A stretch of 22,742 nt of DNA from Candidatus Avipropionibacterium avicola (GTDB lineage: Bacteria > Actinomycetota > Actinomycetes > Propionibacteriales > Propionibacteriaceae), in assembly GCA_018715445.1 (NCBI GenBank), contig DVLP01000241.1, forward strand, positions 1-22,742, written 5' to 3'. The notes beneath the pieces were generated by a model. That model saw only the letters and a program-made list of their open reading frames with translations, had not been told where the DNA came from and did not search any database. Of this stretch, positions 8,374 through 15,954 are shown one piece after another. The position numbers and the translations under genes were made by a program. Positions within the stretch are counted from its first letter, which is position 1. Every line of letters begins with the position of its first letter.

Positions 8374-8637
8374 TTGTCCACCGATCTGTCAGTCCACTGA
8401 CTTCCACATCATGTCCTCGATGTGTAACTCATCATCATGGTCATCACAGGTGTGGACTCTGGGGACAACTGCCATCGTCGGTTGTCAGAGCGGTCTTGGG
8501 GATGGGGACCGGCTGTGGGCAGATCGGTAATCACAACGGTGAAAGATGCGGAGGACGTACGGCGGTGCCAGTGCGACTCCCGATCGGTCCCCAACCCGAA
8601 GCCCTGTCGTCCACAGTTGTCCCCAGCTCTGTCCACA
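8374..8637. other. probable chromosomal replication origin (oriC), DnaA-box cluster
   Basis: Five 9-mers lie within one mismatch of the actinobacterial DnaA box TTGTCCACA: TTGTCCACC (8374-8382, +), TTGTCCCCA (8460-8468, -), TCGTCCACA (8607-8615, +), TTGTCCCCA (8617-8625, +) and CTGTCCACA (8629-8637, +). Weaker ones lie at 8451-8459 and 8514-8522. The last three form a tight group with 1-3 base spacers. The stretch around 8401-8450 is relatively AT-rich and might unwind. The 8218-8700 gap has no credible gene. Being next to dnaN is the usual actinobacterial location. Confidence 0.75.
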
Positions 8638-8653
8638 ACCTGTGGGAATGACA

Positions 8654-8687
8654 CGACCGGGCCACATCGTGGGATGTGACCCGGTCG
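8654..8687 (-). terminator. strong hairpin downstream of the DUF4190-type gene, at the edge of oriC
   Basis: Arms CGACCGGG..ACATC (8654-8668) and GATGT..CCCGGTCG (8673-8687) pair over 15 positions with a 4-base loop; as minus-strand RNA the only odd pair is a G-U. It begins 13 bases past the stop codon at 8701. There is no T-run after it, so it is not a canonical intrinsic terminator. Stem strength and position suggest it stops transcripts from entering the origin. Confidence 0.5.
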
Positions 8688-8700
8688 GGAAGCAGTGATC

Positions 8701-9327
8701 TCAGACGCCGGCGATCGGGGCGAGGCCCATGCTGAACACGATGAAGCCGATGACAGGACCGAGGACGCCGAGCACGATGGCAAAGATGCCCCAGACCCGG
8801 CCTCGGTTGGTGGCGGTGGCGACGATGCCCAGGATGAAGCCGACCAGTCCCATCAGCGCGGGGATGGCCTGGGCGAACATGAAGCCGGTCATCGCGATGG
8901 CGGCATCCTGAGCCGGCGGCGGGAGCGACTCGATGTTGGTGGTGTCGACGTTGCTGGTGCCCAGGATCTCGACCAGATCGACCATGGCACCGGCGGTGAG
9001 GACCGAGAAGATGCAGTACCCGATGGTGGCGAACACCGTCAGCAGCAGGGCCGTGATGCCCATCGTGGGCTTGCGGTTGGCCGTGGCCGGTGTCCCGGGC
9101 CCGTAGCCGTACGCCGGCTGGTAGCCCTGCTGGGGCGCGGAGCCGTAACCCTGGGGCTCGGCGGGCGGGTTGGCCGACTGGCCGCCGTACGGGGTCTCGG
9201 AGTAGTTGCTCGGCGCGTAACCCCCGGAACTGGCGCTGCCACTGCTGCTCGGCTGGCCGTAGTCGGGCTGCGACGGGCCGTTCGGTGGCTGGTTGGGTCC
9301 ACCCTGAGGCGGGTACGGCTGACTCAT
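8701..9327 (-). CDS. DUF4190-type small membrane protein with a Pro/Gly/Tyr-rich N-terminus
   Basis: The 208-residue protein has a disordered N-terminal 85 residues rich in Pro, Gly, Gln, Ser and Tyr (MSQPYPPQGGPNQPP...). Hydrophobic segments follow at about 90-112, 143-172 and 178-200. The last two, joined by a short loop NRGRVWG, match the DUF4190 pattern (GFILGIVATATNRGRVWGI). The function of this family is unknown. The ATG follows AAGGGGAG at good spacing. The gene is downstream of dnaA on the same strand, with 98 bp and a dispersed repeat between them, and it separates dnaA from the dnaN-side origin. It could be a passenger or part of origin-linked cell envelope biology; nothing in the sequence decides this. 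Confidence 0.8.
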   Translation of the reverse strand: MSQPYPPQGGPNQPPNGPSQPDYGQPSSSGSASSGGYAPSNYSETPYGGQSANPPAEPQGYGSAPQQGYQPAYGYGPGTPATANRKPTMGITALLLTVFATIGYCIFSVLTAGAMVDLVEILGTSNVDTTNIESLPPPAQDAAIAMTGFMFAQAIPALMGLVGFILGIVATATNRGRVWGIFAIVLGVLGPVIGFIVFSMGLAPIAGV

Positions 9328-9377
9328 GTTCTCCCCTTGATCGGCTCCGTACAGACTATCGGCTGGTCAAGGTGTGG

Positions 9378-9407
9378 CCCCTCGACGGGCTCGGGGAACG
9401 TGGGAGG
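9378..9407. repeat. dispersed intergenic repeat, copy B
   Basis: CCCCTCGACGGGCTCGGGGA and the following ACGTGGGAGG match copy A at 591-620 with few changes. It lies in the 98 bp gap between the dnaA stop and the DUF4190-type gene start. Confidence 0.55.
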
Positions 9408-9425
9408 GCGGCCCTGGGCCTGGGA

Positions 9426-10976
9426 TCAGGCCTGCTTGGCCTGGTGCTTGATCCGGTTGGTGAGCTCGGTGACCTGGTTGAAGACGCTGCGGCGTTCACT
9501 GAGGAGCTGGCGGATCTTGCGGTCGGCGTGCATCACGGTGGTGTGGTCGCGGCCGCCGAACTGTTGCCCGATCTTGGGCAGCGACAGGTCGGTGAGCTCA
9601 CGGCACAGATACATGGCGATCTGGCGGGCGGTGGCCAACATGTGCGTCCGGTTCTGGCTGCAGAGGTCTTCGACGGTCACCCCGAAGTACGCCGCGGTCT
9701 GCGACATGATCAGCCCGGAGGTGATCTGGGCGTCGCCGCCTTCGGGGATCAGGTCCTTCAGCACGAACTCGGCCAGGCCCAGGTCGACCTGTTGGCGGTT
9801 CAGGCTGGCATAGGCGGCGACCCGGATCAGGGCACCTTCGAGCTCACGGATGTTGGTCTGGATCCGCGAGGCGATGAACTCCAGGACGTCGGTGCTGGCG
9901 GTGAGTCGCTCCAACGAGGCCTTCTTGCGCAGGATCGCGATACGGGTCTCGAGGTCCGGCGGCTGCACGTCGGTGATCAGTCCCCACTCGAACCGGCTGC
10001 GCAGTCGCGGCTCCAACGCCTCCAGCAAGCGGGGCGGCCGGTCGGAAGTCATCACGATCTGCTTCTGCGCGTTGTGCAGGGTGTTGAAGGTGTGGAAGAA
10101 CTCCTCCTGGGTCTGGATCTTCGACTCCAGGAACTGGATGTCGTCGATCAACAGCACGTCGACGTCGCGGTAGTGCCGGCGGAACTGGGCGGTCTTGTTC
10201 TCCGAGATCGCGTTGATGAAGTCGTTGGTGAGTTCCTCGGTGGACACGTACCGCACCACGACACGGTCGTAGTAGCTGCGGACGTAATGGCCCAGGGCGT
10301 GCAGCAGGTGGGTCTTGCCCAGTCCGGAGTCCCCGTAGATCAGCAGCGGGTTGTACGAGCGTCCCGGGGACTCGGCGACGGCGACGGCGGCCGCGTGGGC
10401 GAACCGGTTCGAGGGTGCGGTGACGAAGTTCTCGAACGAGTAGCGCGGATTGAGTCGGTCCTGACGTCCGGAGGTCATCCCACCACCGACGAAACCGGTG
10501 CTCTGGTTGGACGAGGTCGGCGCCAGTGTGTTCGGGATGGGCGTCAGGGGCGTGGAGCGCAGGATGCGGCTCGGCGCGTCATCGTCGAAATGATCGCGGT
10601 CACCGCCGTTCGCATCGAAGCCGTCCACTGGCGGCGTGGGGCTGTCGGCAGGTCCGGCGCGGTCGACCAGATCGGCGTCGGGGGTGGTGTCCTCGTCGTC
10701 GTAGTCGATCTCCGGATCGATGGTGACCGCGAGATGGACCTTGCGGGAGAAGTGGTCGGTGAGGTGGGCTTCGACATCCGCCCGCATCTTGGTCTCGAGG
10801 CGCTCACGGGTGAACTCGTTCGGGACCGCGACCAGGATCGTGGAGTTGTGCAGCGACAGTGGTCGAGCGCCTCGGACCCAGGCGCGTCGGGGAGTGGGTG
10901 TGTGGTCGAGAACGTGGGCCCATGCGGCCCGGAGCTCGGCGTTGGGCTCCTCGGTCTCGGTCAACACATGCTCCAT
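9426..10976 (-). CDS. dnaA: chromosomal replication initiator protein DnaA
   Basis: DnaA binds DnaA boxes, opens oriC and loads the helicase. The 516-residue protein has domain I (1-85, WVRGARPLSL, VPNEFTRERLE), a long acidic linker (about 86-172), the AAA+ core starting NPRYSFENFV with Walker A GDSGLGKT (215-222), Walker B LLIDD (275-279) and sensor/arginine-finger region, and the C-terminal box-binding domain with the signature GRDHTTVMHADRKI (475-488). The ATG at 10976 follows GCAGGAGCCGAGGGAA; the frame is open to 11015, but the upstream part does not look like DnaA. GTG three codons later is possible. A six-base palindromic stem overlaps its stop codon. It lies between two DnaA-box clusters, so autoregulation through the upstream boxes is likely. 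Confidence 0.97.
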   Translation of the reverse strand: MEHVLTETEEPNAELRAAWAHVLDHTPTPRRAWVRGARPLSLHNSTILVAVPNEFTRERLETKMRADVEAHLTDHFSRKVHLAVTIDPEIDYDDEDTTPDADLVDRAGPADSPTPPVDGFDANGGDRDHFDDDAPSRILRSTPLTPIPNTLAPTSSNQSTGFVGGGMTSGRQDRLNPRYSFENFVTAPSNRFAHAAAVAVAESPGRSYNPLLIYGDSGLGKTHLLHALGHYVRSYYDRVVVRYVSTEELTNDFINAISENKTAQFRRHYRDVDVLLIDDIQFLESKIQTQEEFFHTFNTLHNAQKQIVMTSDRPPRLLEALEPRLRSRFEWGLITDVQPPDLETRIAILRKKASLERLTASTDVLEFIASRIQTNIRELEGALIRVAAYASLNRQQVDLGLAEFVLKDLIPEGGDAQITSGLIMSQTAAYFGVTVEDLCSQNRTHMLATARQIAMYLCRELTDLSLPKIGQQFGGRDHTTVMHADRKIRQLLSERRSVFNQVTELTNRIKHQAKQA

Positions 10977-11050
10977 TTCCCTCGGCTCCTGCCCGGGCCG
11001 GAACCGGCCCCACAACGGCAGCAGATACGTTTCACCGCCCTGGGTTCATG

Positions 11051-11142
11051 TTGTCCACAGGACAATCCACATGCTGTGGAAACCCAGAGCGGTCTGACAG
11101 AGTAGCTGGCAGTCGCGGCCTGTGGAAATCCCCTGTGGAAAC
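11051..11142. other. DnaA-box cluster upstream of dnaA (regulatory, or second half of a bipartite origin)
   Basis: TTGTCCACA at 11051-11059 is a perfect box. CAATCCACA lies at 11063-11071, and three TGTGGAAA(C/T) 9-mers (inverted boxes with TTTCCACA cores) lie at 11075-11083, 11121-11129 and 11134-11142. All five sit in 92 bp, starting 75 bp upstream of the dnaA start codon. The gap 10977-11407 holds no credible gene; its other contents are an inverted repeat and the rpmH promoter. Confidence 0.65.
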
Positions 11143-11164
11143 CTGATGGGTACGGTTCACAGGC

Positions 11165-11206
11165 TGCGTCGAGGCCTGACGTTACTGGCGGGTCCCGCTC
11201 GACGCA
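11165..11206. repeat. 9-bp perfect inverted repeat in the dnaA-rpmH gap
   Basis: Arms TGCGTCGAG (11165-11173) and CTCGACGCA (11198-11206) flank a 24-base loop. It lies between the DnaA boxes and the rpmH promoter and has no T-tract. Its role is unknown; a protein-binding dyad or part of a leader structure are both possible. Confidence 0.4.
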
Positions 11207-11288
11207 ACCCATCGGTGCAACGATCTTCACGACCTCGGCGTGTCGGGTGGACATGCGTCTGATGGGGCTCCGGTGACCTGCCGCGAGT

Positions 11289-11317
11289 TTGACCCGTGAG
11301 CGGGCCTTGACTACCGT
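11289..11317 (+). promoter_or_regulatory. candidate promoter of the rpmH-rnpA-yidD-yidC operon
   Basis: TTGACC (11289-11294), a 17-base spacer and TACCGT (11312-11317) form a near-ideal housekeeping promoter. The predicted start near 11324 would give an 84-base leader before rpmH. Confidence 0.5.
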
Positions 11318-11407
11318 TGGGCAGTCGCTGTTCATCGCAGCGCCCCCTTCGTTGCGCCTAGGTGCTCGGCTCCTCGGCGTATCAGTATCAGTCAACGGGA
11401 GTTTCCA

Positions 11408-11545
11408 GTGAGCAAGCGCACCTTCCAGCCCAGCAACCGGCGTCGTAGCCGCACCCACGGCTTCCGTCTGCGCATGCGGACCCGCGCAGGCCGCTCGATC
11501 CTGTCGGCCCGGCGCCGCAAGGGTCGCGCCTCGCTGACGGCCTGA
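11408..11545 (+). CDS. rpmH: 50S ribosomal protein L34
   Basis: The 45-residue, very basic protein reads [19 protein letters not shown] at the N-terminus and RKGRASLTA at the end, which is unmistakable L34. Normal family length is 44-47 residues. The start is GTG with CGGGAG six bases upstream. It begins the plus-strand operon with rnpA 27 bases downstream, the near-universal bacterial order. The gene is shorter than common ORF cut-offs. Confidence 0.97.
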   Translation: MSKRTFQPSNRRRSRTHGFRLRMRTRAGRSILSARRRKGRASLTA

Positions 11546-11572
11546 TCCTTCACCTCGCCGACCCGCCCCACT

Positions 11573-11944
11573 GTGCTCAGCGCCCACCACCGACTGCGCC
11601 GTTCCGCGGACTTCACCCATGTCGTCAGGCGTGGCGTGCGTGCCGGACGCCCCAGCCTGGTGGTGCATGCCTGCTGCCGCCCTGATGGCGAGCACCCTGA
11701 TGGTGAGCAACAGGTGCCCGGGTCGGCTCGGGTCGGCTTTGTCGTCTCGAAGGCCATCGGCAATGCCGTGGCGCGCAATCGGGTGAAGCGTCGGCTCCGC
11801 GCCCTGGTCCGCGATCGCCTGCCCGAAGTCGATCCCCAGATCGACTGGGTGGTGCGCGCCCTGCCCCCGGCGGCCGCCACCACCGACCTGGCCGATGACC
11901 TGGACTCTGCCTGGCGCCGCTGTGAGAAGCGGTTGAGGCCATGA
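11573..11944 (+). CDS. rnpA: ribonuclease P protein component (C5)
   Basis: The protein partners the RNase P RNA in 5' maturation of tRNAs. The 123-residue sequence starts MLSAHHRLRRSADF, typical of the family, and carries the RNA-binding signature ARNRVKRRLR (67-76) with VGFVVSKAIGNAV just before. GTG start without a visible Shine-Dalgarno; probably translated through coupling with rpmH. A 15-base imperfect tandem duplication (11681-11695 and 11696-11710) adds a repeated PDGE motif in the loop before the second core strand. The stop overlaps the yidD start (ATGA). Confidence 0.96.
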   Translation: MLSAHHRLRRSADFTHVVRRGVRAGRPSLVVHACCRPDGEHPDGEQQVPGSARVGFVVSKAIGNAVARNRVKRRLRALVRDRLPEVDPQIDWVVRALPPAAATTDLADDLDSAWRRCEKRLRP

Positions 11945-12267
11945 AGTACGTCCTGATCGGATTCCTGAAGGCGTACCGGCTGGGGATCAGCCCGCTGTAC
12001 GGCAATGTCTGCAAGTACTGGCCGACCTGTTCGGCCTATGCCCTGGGCGCGGTTCAGCAGCACGGAGCTGCCCGGGGCGCCTGGTTGGCGCTGCGCCGCC
12101 TGGGGCGCTGCCACCCGTGGGCCAAGGGCGGCTACGATCCCGTACCCGGGACCCCTGAGCACGAAGCCTGGCTGACCGAATGCAGTGCCACTGAGCACCT
12201 GCTGCACCCGAGCACCGAGCACGACGACGACGCTGCGCACTCGCGGCCGTCGACGGCGTGCTGCTGA
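11941..12267 (+). CDS. yidD: membrane protein insertion efficiency factor YidD
   Basis: The 108-residue protein has the YidD signatures CKYWPTCSAYA (cysteines and PTCS) and GRCHPWAKGGYDPVP. It is an amphipathic inner-membrane-associated protein that assists YidC/Sec insertion. The ATG overlaps the rnpA stop by four bases. The C-terminal 30 residues (STEHDDDAAHSRPSTACC) are variable. Its end overlaps the possible early start of yidC, consistent with translational coupling. Confidence 0.95.
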   Translation: MKYVLIGFLKAYRLGISPLYGNVCKYWPTCSAYALGAVQQHGAARGAWLALRRLGRCHPWAKGGYDPVPGTPEHEAWLTECSATEHLLHPSTEHDDDAAHSRPSTACC

Positions 12268-12278
12268 CCGCAACCGAG

Positions 12279-13367
12279 ATGGACGTGACCATGACGATGC
12301 TTCCCCTGCTGCCGCTGGACCTCGGGATGGTGCCGATGGACCTGTGGGGCAGCATCACCGGCTTCTTCGAGACCGTCATGTGGCCCATCTACTGGGCGGT
12401 CTCCGGTCTGCTGGTGCTGTTCCACTACTTGTGGTCGCCGGTGCTGGGCGCCGACTCCGGCTGGACCTGGTCACTGTCGATCGTGTCGCTGACCGTGGTG
12501 ATCCGGGCCGCGCTCATCCCGCTGTTCATCCGCCAGATCCAGTCCTCGCGCAATATGCAGGCACTGCAGCCCAAGGTGCGCGAGCTGCAGAAGAAGTACG
12601 GCCACGACCGCGAAGCCTTGGGCCGCGAGACGATGAAGCTGTACCGGGAGAACAACGCCAACCCGATGGCGTCGTGCCTGCCCTTGCTGCTGCAGATGCC
12701 GATCTTCATCACGCTGTTCCAGGTGATCAACCACGCTGCGATCGGTGATGCGGCCGGCAAGTTCCTCGAGGACCGCCCTGAGTTGGTCTCCTCGCTGCGC
12801 GAAGCGACCATCTTTGACGGCACCTTCCTGCAGGCCCGGATCTCGGACAAGTTCCTGCCGTTCAGCGGCTTCAACGGTGTCACGGTCCTCACGGTGCTGT
12901 TGATCCTGGGCATGTCGGCGACGATGTTCTACACCCAGCTCCAGCTGACCCGGAAGAACATGCCGCCGGAGGCCCTGGAGGGGCCGATGGCCCAGCAGCA
13001 GAAGATGATGCTGTACCTGTTCCCGGTGATCTTCGCCGTCGGTGGCGTGAACTTCCCGATCGGCGTGCTGATCTACTGGTTGACCTCGAACCTGTGGACG
13101 ACCGGTCAGCAGTTCTTCATCATCAAGCGGAACCCCACGCCCGGCACCCCGGCGTACGCGGAGTGGGAGGCCAAGCAGCGCCTCAAGGGACGTGACCCCA
13201 GCGCCGGCCCGGGCAAGAAGAAGTCCCCCCAGGGCTCGCGGACCGTGGGCGACGAAGCCGTCTCGACCGAAGGGGTCACCGTCAGCGACGGTCCCCGGGT
13301 CCAGCGACAGGCGCCGCGCCAGCAACCGCAACGCCAGAGTCGATCCCAGCGCAAGAAGAAGCGCTGA
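12279..13367 (+). CDS. yidC: membrane protein insertase YidC/Oxa1
   Basis: YidC inserts and folds membrane proteins. From ATG 12279 the protein has 362 residues with hydrophobic segments at about 37-53, 65-84, 132-150, 201-217 and 245-274, the five-segment Gram-positive form. Arg76 in VVIRAALIPL matches the conserved groove arginine. The cytoplasmic hairpin LQPKVRELQKKYGHDREAL and the stretch NPMASCLPLLLQMPIF are diagnostic. The tail is Arg/Gln/Lys-rich (ends RSQRKKKR), as in YidCs that contact ribosomes. Start is uncertain: GTG 12258 (overlapping yidD) and ATG 12291 are in frame, and none has a strong Shine-Dalgarno. Confidence 0.95.
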   Translation: MDVTMTMLPLLPLDLGMVPMDLWGSITGFFETVMWPIYWAVSGLLVLFHYLWSPVLGADSGWTWSLSIVSLTVVIRAALIPLFIRQIQSSRNMQALQPKVRELQKKYGHDREALGRETMKLYRENNANPMASCLPLLLQMPIFITLFQVINHAAIGDAAGKFLEDRPELVSSLREATIFDGTFLQARISDKFLPFSGFNGVTVLTVLLILGMSATMFYTQLQLTRKNMPPEALEGPMAQQQKMMLYLFPVIFAVGGVNFPIGVLIYWLTSNLWTTGQQFFIIKRNPTPGTPAYAEWEAKQRLKGRDPSAGPGKKKSPQGSRTVGDEAVSTEGVTVSDGPRVQRQAPRQQPQRQSRSQRKKKR

Positions 13368-13441
13368 GTGACTCCCCCAGTTTTCCGGCGGATCTGCCGG
13401 CCCACCAGGGACCGTGTCCCCCAGTTTCCTCAGGAGATGAT

Positions 13442-14089
13442 GTGACCGAGATCACAAGCAACGAGACCACGGAGCCCGTCGCCGGCGATGCAGCCGTGAC
13501 CGCGGAGCCGAGCACGGAGTCGACCGCACAGGCTCAGGGCGAGGAGTCCACCGAAGCGGCATCGACGGAGTCCACCGAGACGACCGAGTCGGCCGAGCAG
13601 ACGTCGGCATCGGACGACACCGACGAGAAGGTGAGCCCCCTGGAGAACGAGGCAGAGATTGCTGCCGACTTCCTGGAGGAGCTGCTGGACATCGCCGATC
13701 TGGACGGTGACATCGACACCTTCATCGAGAACGACCGTGCCCAGGTGTCCATCGTGACCGATTCCCAGACCCTGGTCGGCAAGGACGGAGAGGTCCTCGA
13801 AGCCCTCCAGGAGCTTGTCCGACTGGCCGTGATGGCGGAGACCGACGGCCGGACACGGCTGATGCTGGACGTCGCAGGCTTCCGTGAGAAGCGTCGCAAG
13901 CAGCTGCGTGAGATCGCGACCGATGTCATCCAGGAAGTCAAGGACTCCGGCGAGTCCGTGCGGCTGGCCCCCATGAACCCGTTCGAGCGCAAGATCGTGC
14001 ACGACGTGGTCACCGAGGCCGGACTGACCAGTGAGTCGGAGGGCACCGAGCCCAACCGACGCGTCGTGGTCGTACCCGCTGCGAAGTGA
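13442..14089 (+). CDS. jag: KH-R3H RNA-binding protein Jag/KhpB
   Basis: The 215-residue cytoplasmic RNA-binding protein has a KH domain with GKDG (113-116) in TLVGKDGEVLEALQELVRLAV, then an R3H domain with RKIVH (Arg183, His187) in PMNPFERKIVHDVV. The first 65 residues are Glu/Ser/Thr-rich low complexity (STESTETTESAEQTS) and replace the Jag_N domain of Firmicutes. In other bacteria the protein works with KhpA in control of cell elongation and division. The start is GTG, preceded by AGGAG at five bases. An 11-base direct repeat TCCCCCAGTTT (13373-13383 and 13417-13427) flanks a small hairpin in its 74 bp leader. The stop overlaps rsmG (GTGA). Confidence 0.93.
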   Translation: MTEITSNETTEPVAGDAAVTAEPSTESTAQAQGEESTEAASTESTETTESAEQTSASDDTDEKVSPLENEAEIAADFLEELLDIADLDGDIDTFIENDRAQVSIVTDSQTLVGKDGEVLEALQELVRLAVMAETDGRTRLMLDVAGFREKRRKQLREIATDVIQEVKDSGESVRLAPMNPFERKIVHDVVTEAGLTSESEGTEPNRRVVVVPAAK

Positions 14090-14718
14090 GCGAGCAGGCC
14101 GCCAAGGACCTGGGCCGTACGGTCTTCGCCGACCGATTCGACCTCGCCGAGCGTTATGCCGATCTGCTGGCCGGCGAGGGCACCACGCGCGGCCTGATCG
14201 GGCCCAGGGAAACCGAACGGCTCTGGAGTCGTCACCTGATGAACTCGGCTGGCCTGGAGTCTGCCATCGCCGAAGGTTCCACCGTCGTCGACGTCGGTAG
14301 CGGTGCCGGACTTCCGGGACTGCCGCTGGCACTGGCCCGCCCTGACCTCGAGATCACCCTGGTGGAGCCGTTGCTGCGACGCACCACCTTCCTCGAAGAG
14401 GTCGTCGAGGAACTGGAGCTGGGCGATCGTGTCCGTGTCGTACGCGGCCGGGCCGAGGACGTGGCGGGTGAGGACTTCCGGTTCGATGTCGTGACGTCCA
14501 GAGCAGTCGCTGCGCTGGATCGCCTCGTACGGTGGTGCGCCCCCCTGATGGGACCACGTGGCCAGATCCTGGCCGTGAAGGGAAGCTCCGCCCAGGAGGA
14601 GATCGACCGTCACCGCAAGGTCCTGGAGCGCGTAGGGCTTTCCGCCGCAGTGCTCCATCTCGGTGGTCGCGGCGAGGTTGCCCCCACCATTGCCGTACGC
14701 CTTCGTCCCACGCTGTGA
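14086..14718 (+). CDS. rsmG: 16S rRNA m7G527 methyltransferase RsmG (GidB)
   Basis: The enzyme methylates G527 of 16S rRNA using S-adenosylmethionine; loss gives low-level streptomycin resistance in several bacteria. The 210-residue protein has GPRETERLWSRHLMNS (39-54), the SAM-binding loop VVDVGSGAGLPGLPLAL (67-83), VEP at 93-95 and the SRAVA motif, all diagnostic. GTG start overlaps the jag stop by four bases, so translation is coupled. Length is normal. No terminator is obvious in the 69 bp before parA. Confidence 0.96.
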   Translation: MSEQAAKDLGRTVFADRFDLAERYADLLAGEGTTRGLIGPRETERLWSRHLMNSAGLESAIAEGSTVVDVGSGAGLPGLPLALARPDLEITLVEPLLRRTTFLEEVVEELELGDRVRVVRGRAEDVAGEDFRFDVVTSRAVAALDRLVRWCAPLMGPRGQILAVKGSSAQEEIDRHRKVLERVGLSAAVLHLGGRGEVAPTIAVRLRPTL

Positions 14719-14787
14719 CGAGTCGGCTTCAACGGCCTCGGTCCGGTAGGTTGGTCCGGTCACGGCATCGGTGAGTGAGGTTGGCAG

Positions 14788-15954
14788 GTGAGCAGTTCCC
14801 TTCCGGTTGGTTGGCCGGGCAGCGGCGGTTTCGCCAGCGATCTCGGTTGGCCGCATGTTTCACGTGAAACGGACGGTGCAGAGGACGGAGGGGCGTACGG
14901 CGTGGGCAAGAAGAAGAAGCGCAAGAAGAAGAAGGAAGCTCGCGAGCTCTCCGGAACCGAATCTGCCGCCAGTCCCACCGAAGCTCCAGACCCTGACAGG
15001 CGAGACACGCCCTCCCCCGAAGCGTCCGTTTCACGTGAAACGGGGGCTCCTTCCCCCACAGAACCAGAGGTTGCGGTGACCGTTTCACGTGAAACACCGG
15101 AAGCCCCGGTGCCAGCCCCGCTCGAGACCGATGACGACCTCCAGCTCCCGAGTCCCACCGACGGCACCCGCGTCATCGTGGTGGCGAACCAGAAGGGTGG
15201 GGTCGGTAAGACCACGACTGCGGTGAACCTTGCGGTCGCGATGGCGCAGGGCGGTCTCCGCGTCCTGGTCATCGATCTGGATCCGCAGGGCAATGCCTCG
15301 ACCGCACTCGGTGTGGAACACCACGAAGGCGTGGCAGGGACCTACGAAGTCGTCATCGACGGTACGGCCATCAACGACGTCGTGGTCCAGTCCCCCGAGG
15401 CCGAGACCCTCTCCGTACTGCCCGCGACCGTGAACCTTGCCGGCGCTGAGGTGCAGCTCGTCTCGATGGTGGCCAGGGAGTCGCGTCTGTCCAAGGCGAT
15501 CGGCAAGTACCTTGCCGCTGCGGAGGAGCAGGGTCAGCCGATCGACTACGTCTTCCTCGACTGTCCGCCGTCGTTGGGGTTGCTCACGGTCAACGCCTTG
15601 GTGGCTGCCGACGAGATCCTGATCCCGATCCAGTGTGAGTACTACGCCCTCGAAGGCGTTTCGCAGTTGATGAACACCATCGACGTGGTGAAGGGCGAGC
15701 TCAACGACGACCTGGAGGTCAGCACGGTCCTGCTGACCATGTTCGATGCGCGCACCCGGCTCGCGGCTCAGGTCGCTGACGAGGTCCGTCGCCACTTCGC
15801 CGACCAGACCCTGCGGGCCGTGATCCCACGCTCGGTGCGGATCAGCGAGGCACCCAGCTATGGACAGACCGTCCTGACCTACCACCCGGATTCCATCGGA
15901 TCGCAGTGCTATGCGGATGCTGCATCCGAGATCGCCCATCGAGGAGTGAGATGA
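14788..15954 (+). CDS. parA: chromosome partitioning ATPase ParA (Soj)
   Basis: ParA is the nucleoid-bound ATPase that moves ParB-parS complexes to segregate origins. The 388-residue form has a long N-terminal extension, then Walker A KGGVGKTT (136-143), DLDPQGN (163-169) and DCPPSLGLL, standard for Soj. The extension holds a lysine block KKKKRKKKK (41-49) and three copies of VSRET (24-28, 81-85, 99-103), each encoded by a parS site. GTG 14788 follows GTGAGG at good spacing. GTG 14902 (VGKKKKR) also has a strong GGAGGGG upstream and would remove the first parS from the coding region; the true start is undecided. The stop overlaps parB by four bases. Confidence 0.96.
   Translation: MSSSLPVGWPGSGGFASDLGWPHVSRETDGAEDGGAYGVGKKKKRKKKKEARELSGTESAASPTEAPDPDRRDTPSPEASVSRETGAPSPTEPEVAVTVSRETPEAPVPAPLETDDDLQLPSPTDGTRVIVVANQKGGVGKTTTAVNLAVAMAQGGLRVLVIDLDPQGNASTALGVEHHEGVAGTYEVVIDGTAINDVVVQSPEAETLSVLPATVNLAGAEVQLVSMVARESRLSKAIGKYLAAAEEQGQPIDYVFLDCPPSLGLLTVNALVAADEILIPIQCEYYALEGVSQLMNTIDVVKGELNDDLEVSTVLLTMFDARTRLAAQVADEVRRHFADQTLRAVIPRSVRISEAPSYGQTVLTYHPDSIGSQCYADAASEIAHRGVR
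14856..14871. other. parS site 1
   Basis: TGTTTCACGTGAAACG matches 15 of 16 bases of the universal parS palindrome TGTTTCACGTGAAACA. It is bound by ParB, which spreads from here. It lies in the first codons of parA, or in its leader if the downstream start is used. Confidence 0.95.
15027..15042. other. parS site 2
   Basis: CGTTTCACGTGAAACG has the intact 14-base core palindrome and differs from the 16-base consensus only at both ends. It is inside parA and encodes VSRET. Confidence 0.92.
15081..15096. other. parS site 3
   Basis: CGTTTCACGTGAAACA matches 15 of 16 consensus bases. It is 54 bases (18 codons) after site 2, in the same reading register, and again encodes VSRET in ParA. Confidence 0.94.

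Noticed and set aside
8428..8446. ATCATCATGGTCATC stretch as DnaA-trio elements
   Set aside because: DnaA-trios need repeated 3'-GAT-5' next to a box; here the triplets read in the wrong direction on both strands.
9417..9432. GGCCTG-GGAT-CAGGCC over the dnaA stop codon as a terminator
   Set aside because: Six-base stem without T-tract; a similar palindrome over the ferritin stop arises from the shared GCC-TGA-TC context, so it may be chance.
9090..11105. 671-residue plus-strand open frame opposite dnaA
   Set aside because: Shadow of a high-GC gene on the other strand; composition is Gly/Val/Leu/Arg noise and dnaA is certain. The same holds for plus-strand frames opposite dnaN and the beta-helix gene.
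14807..15079. Frame containing MFHVKR and FHVKR peptides within parA
   Set aside because: These peptides are the other-frame translation of parS palindromes; the ParA frame is certain.
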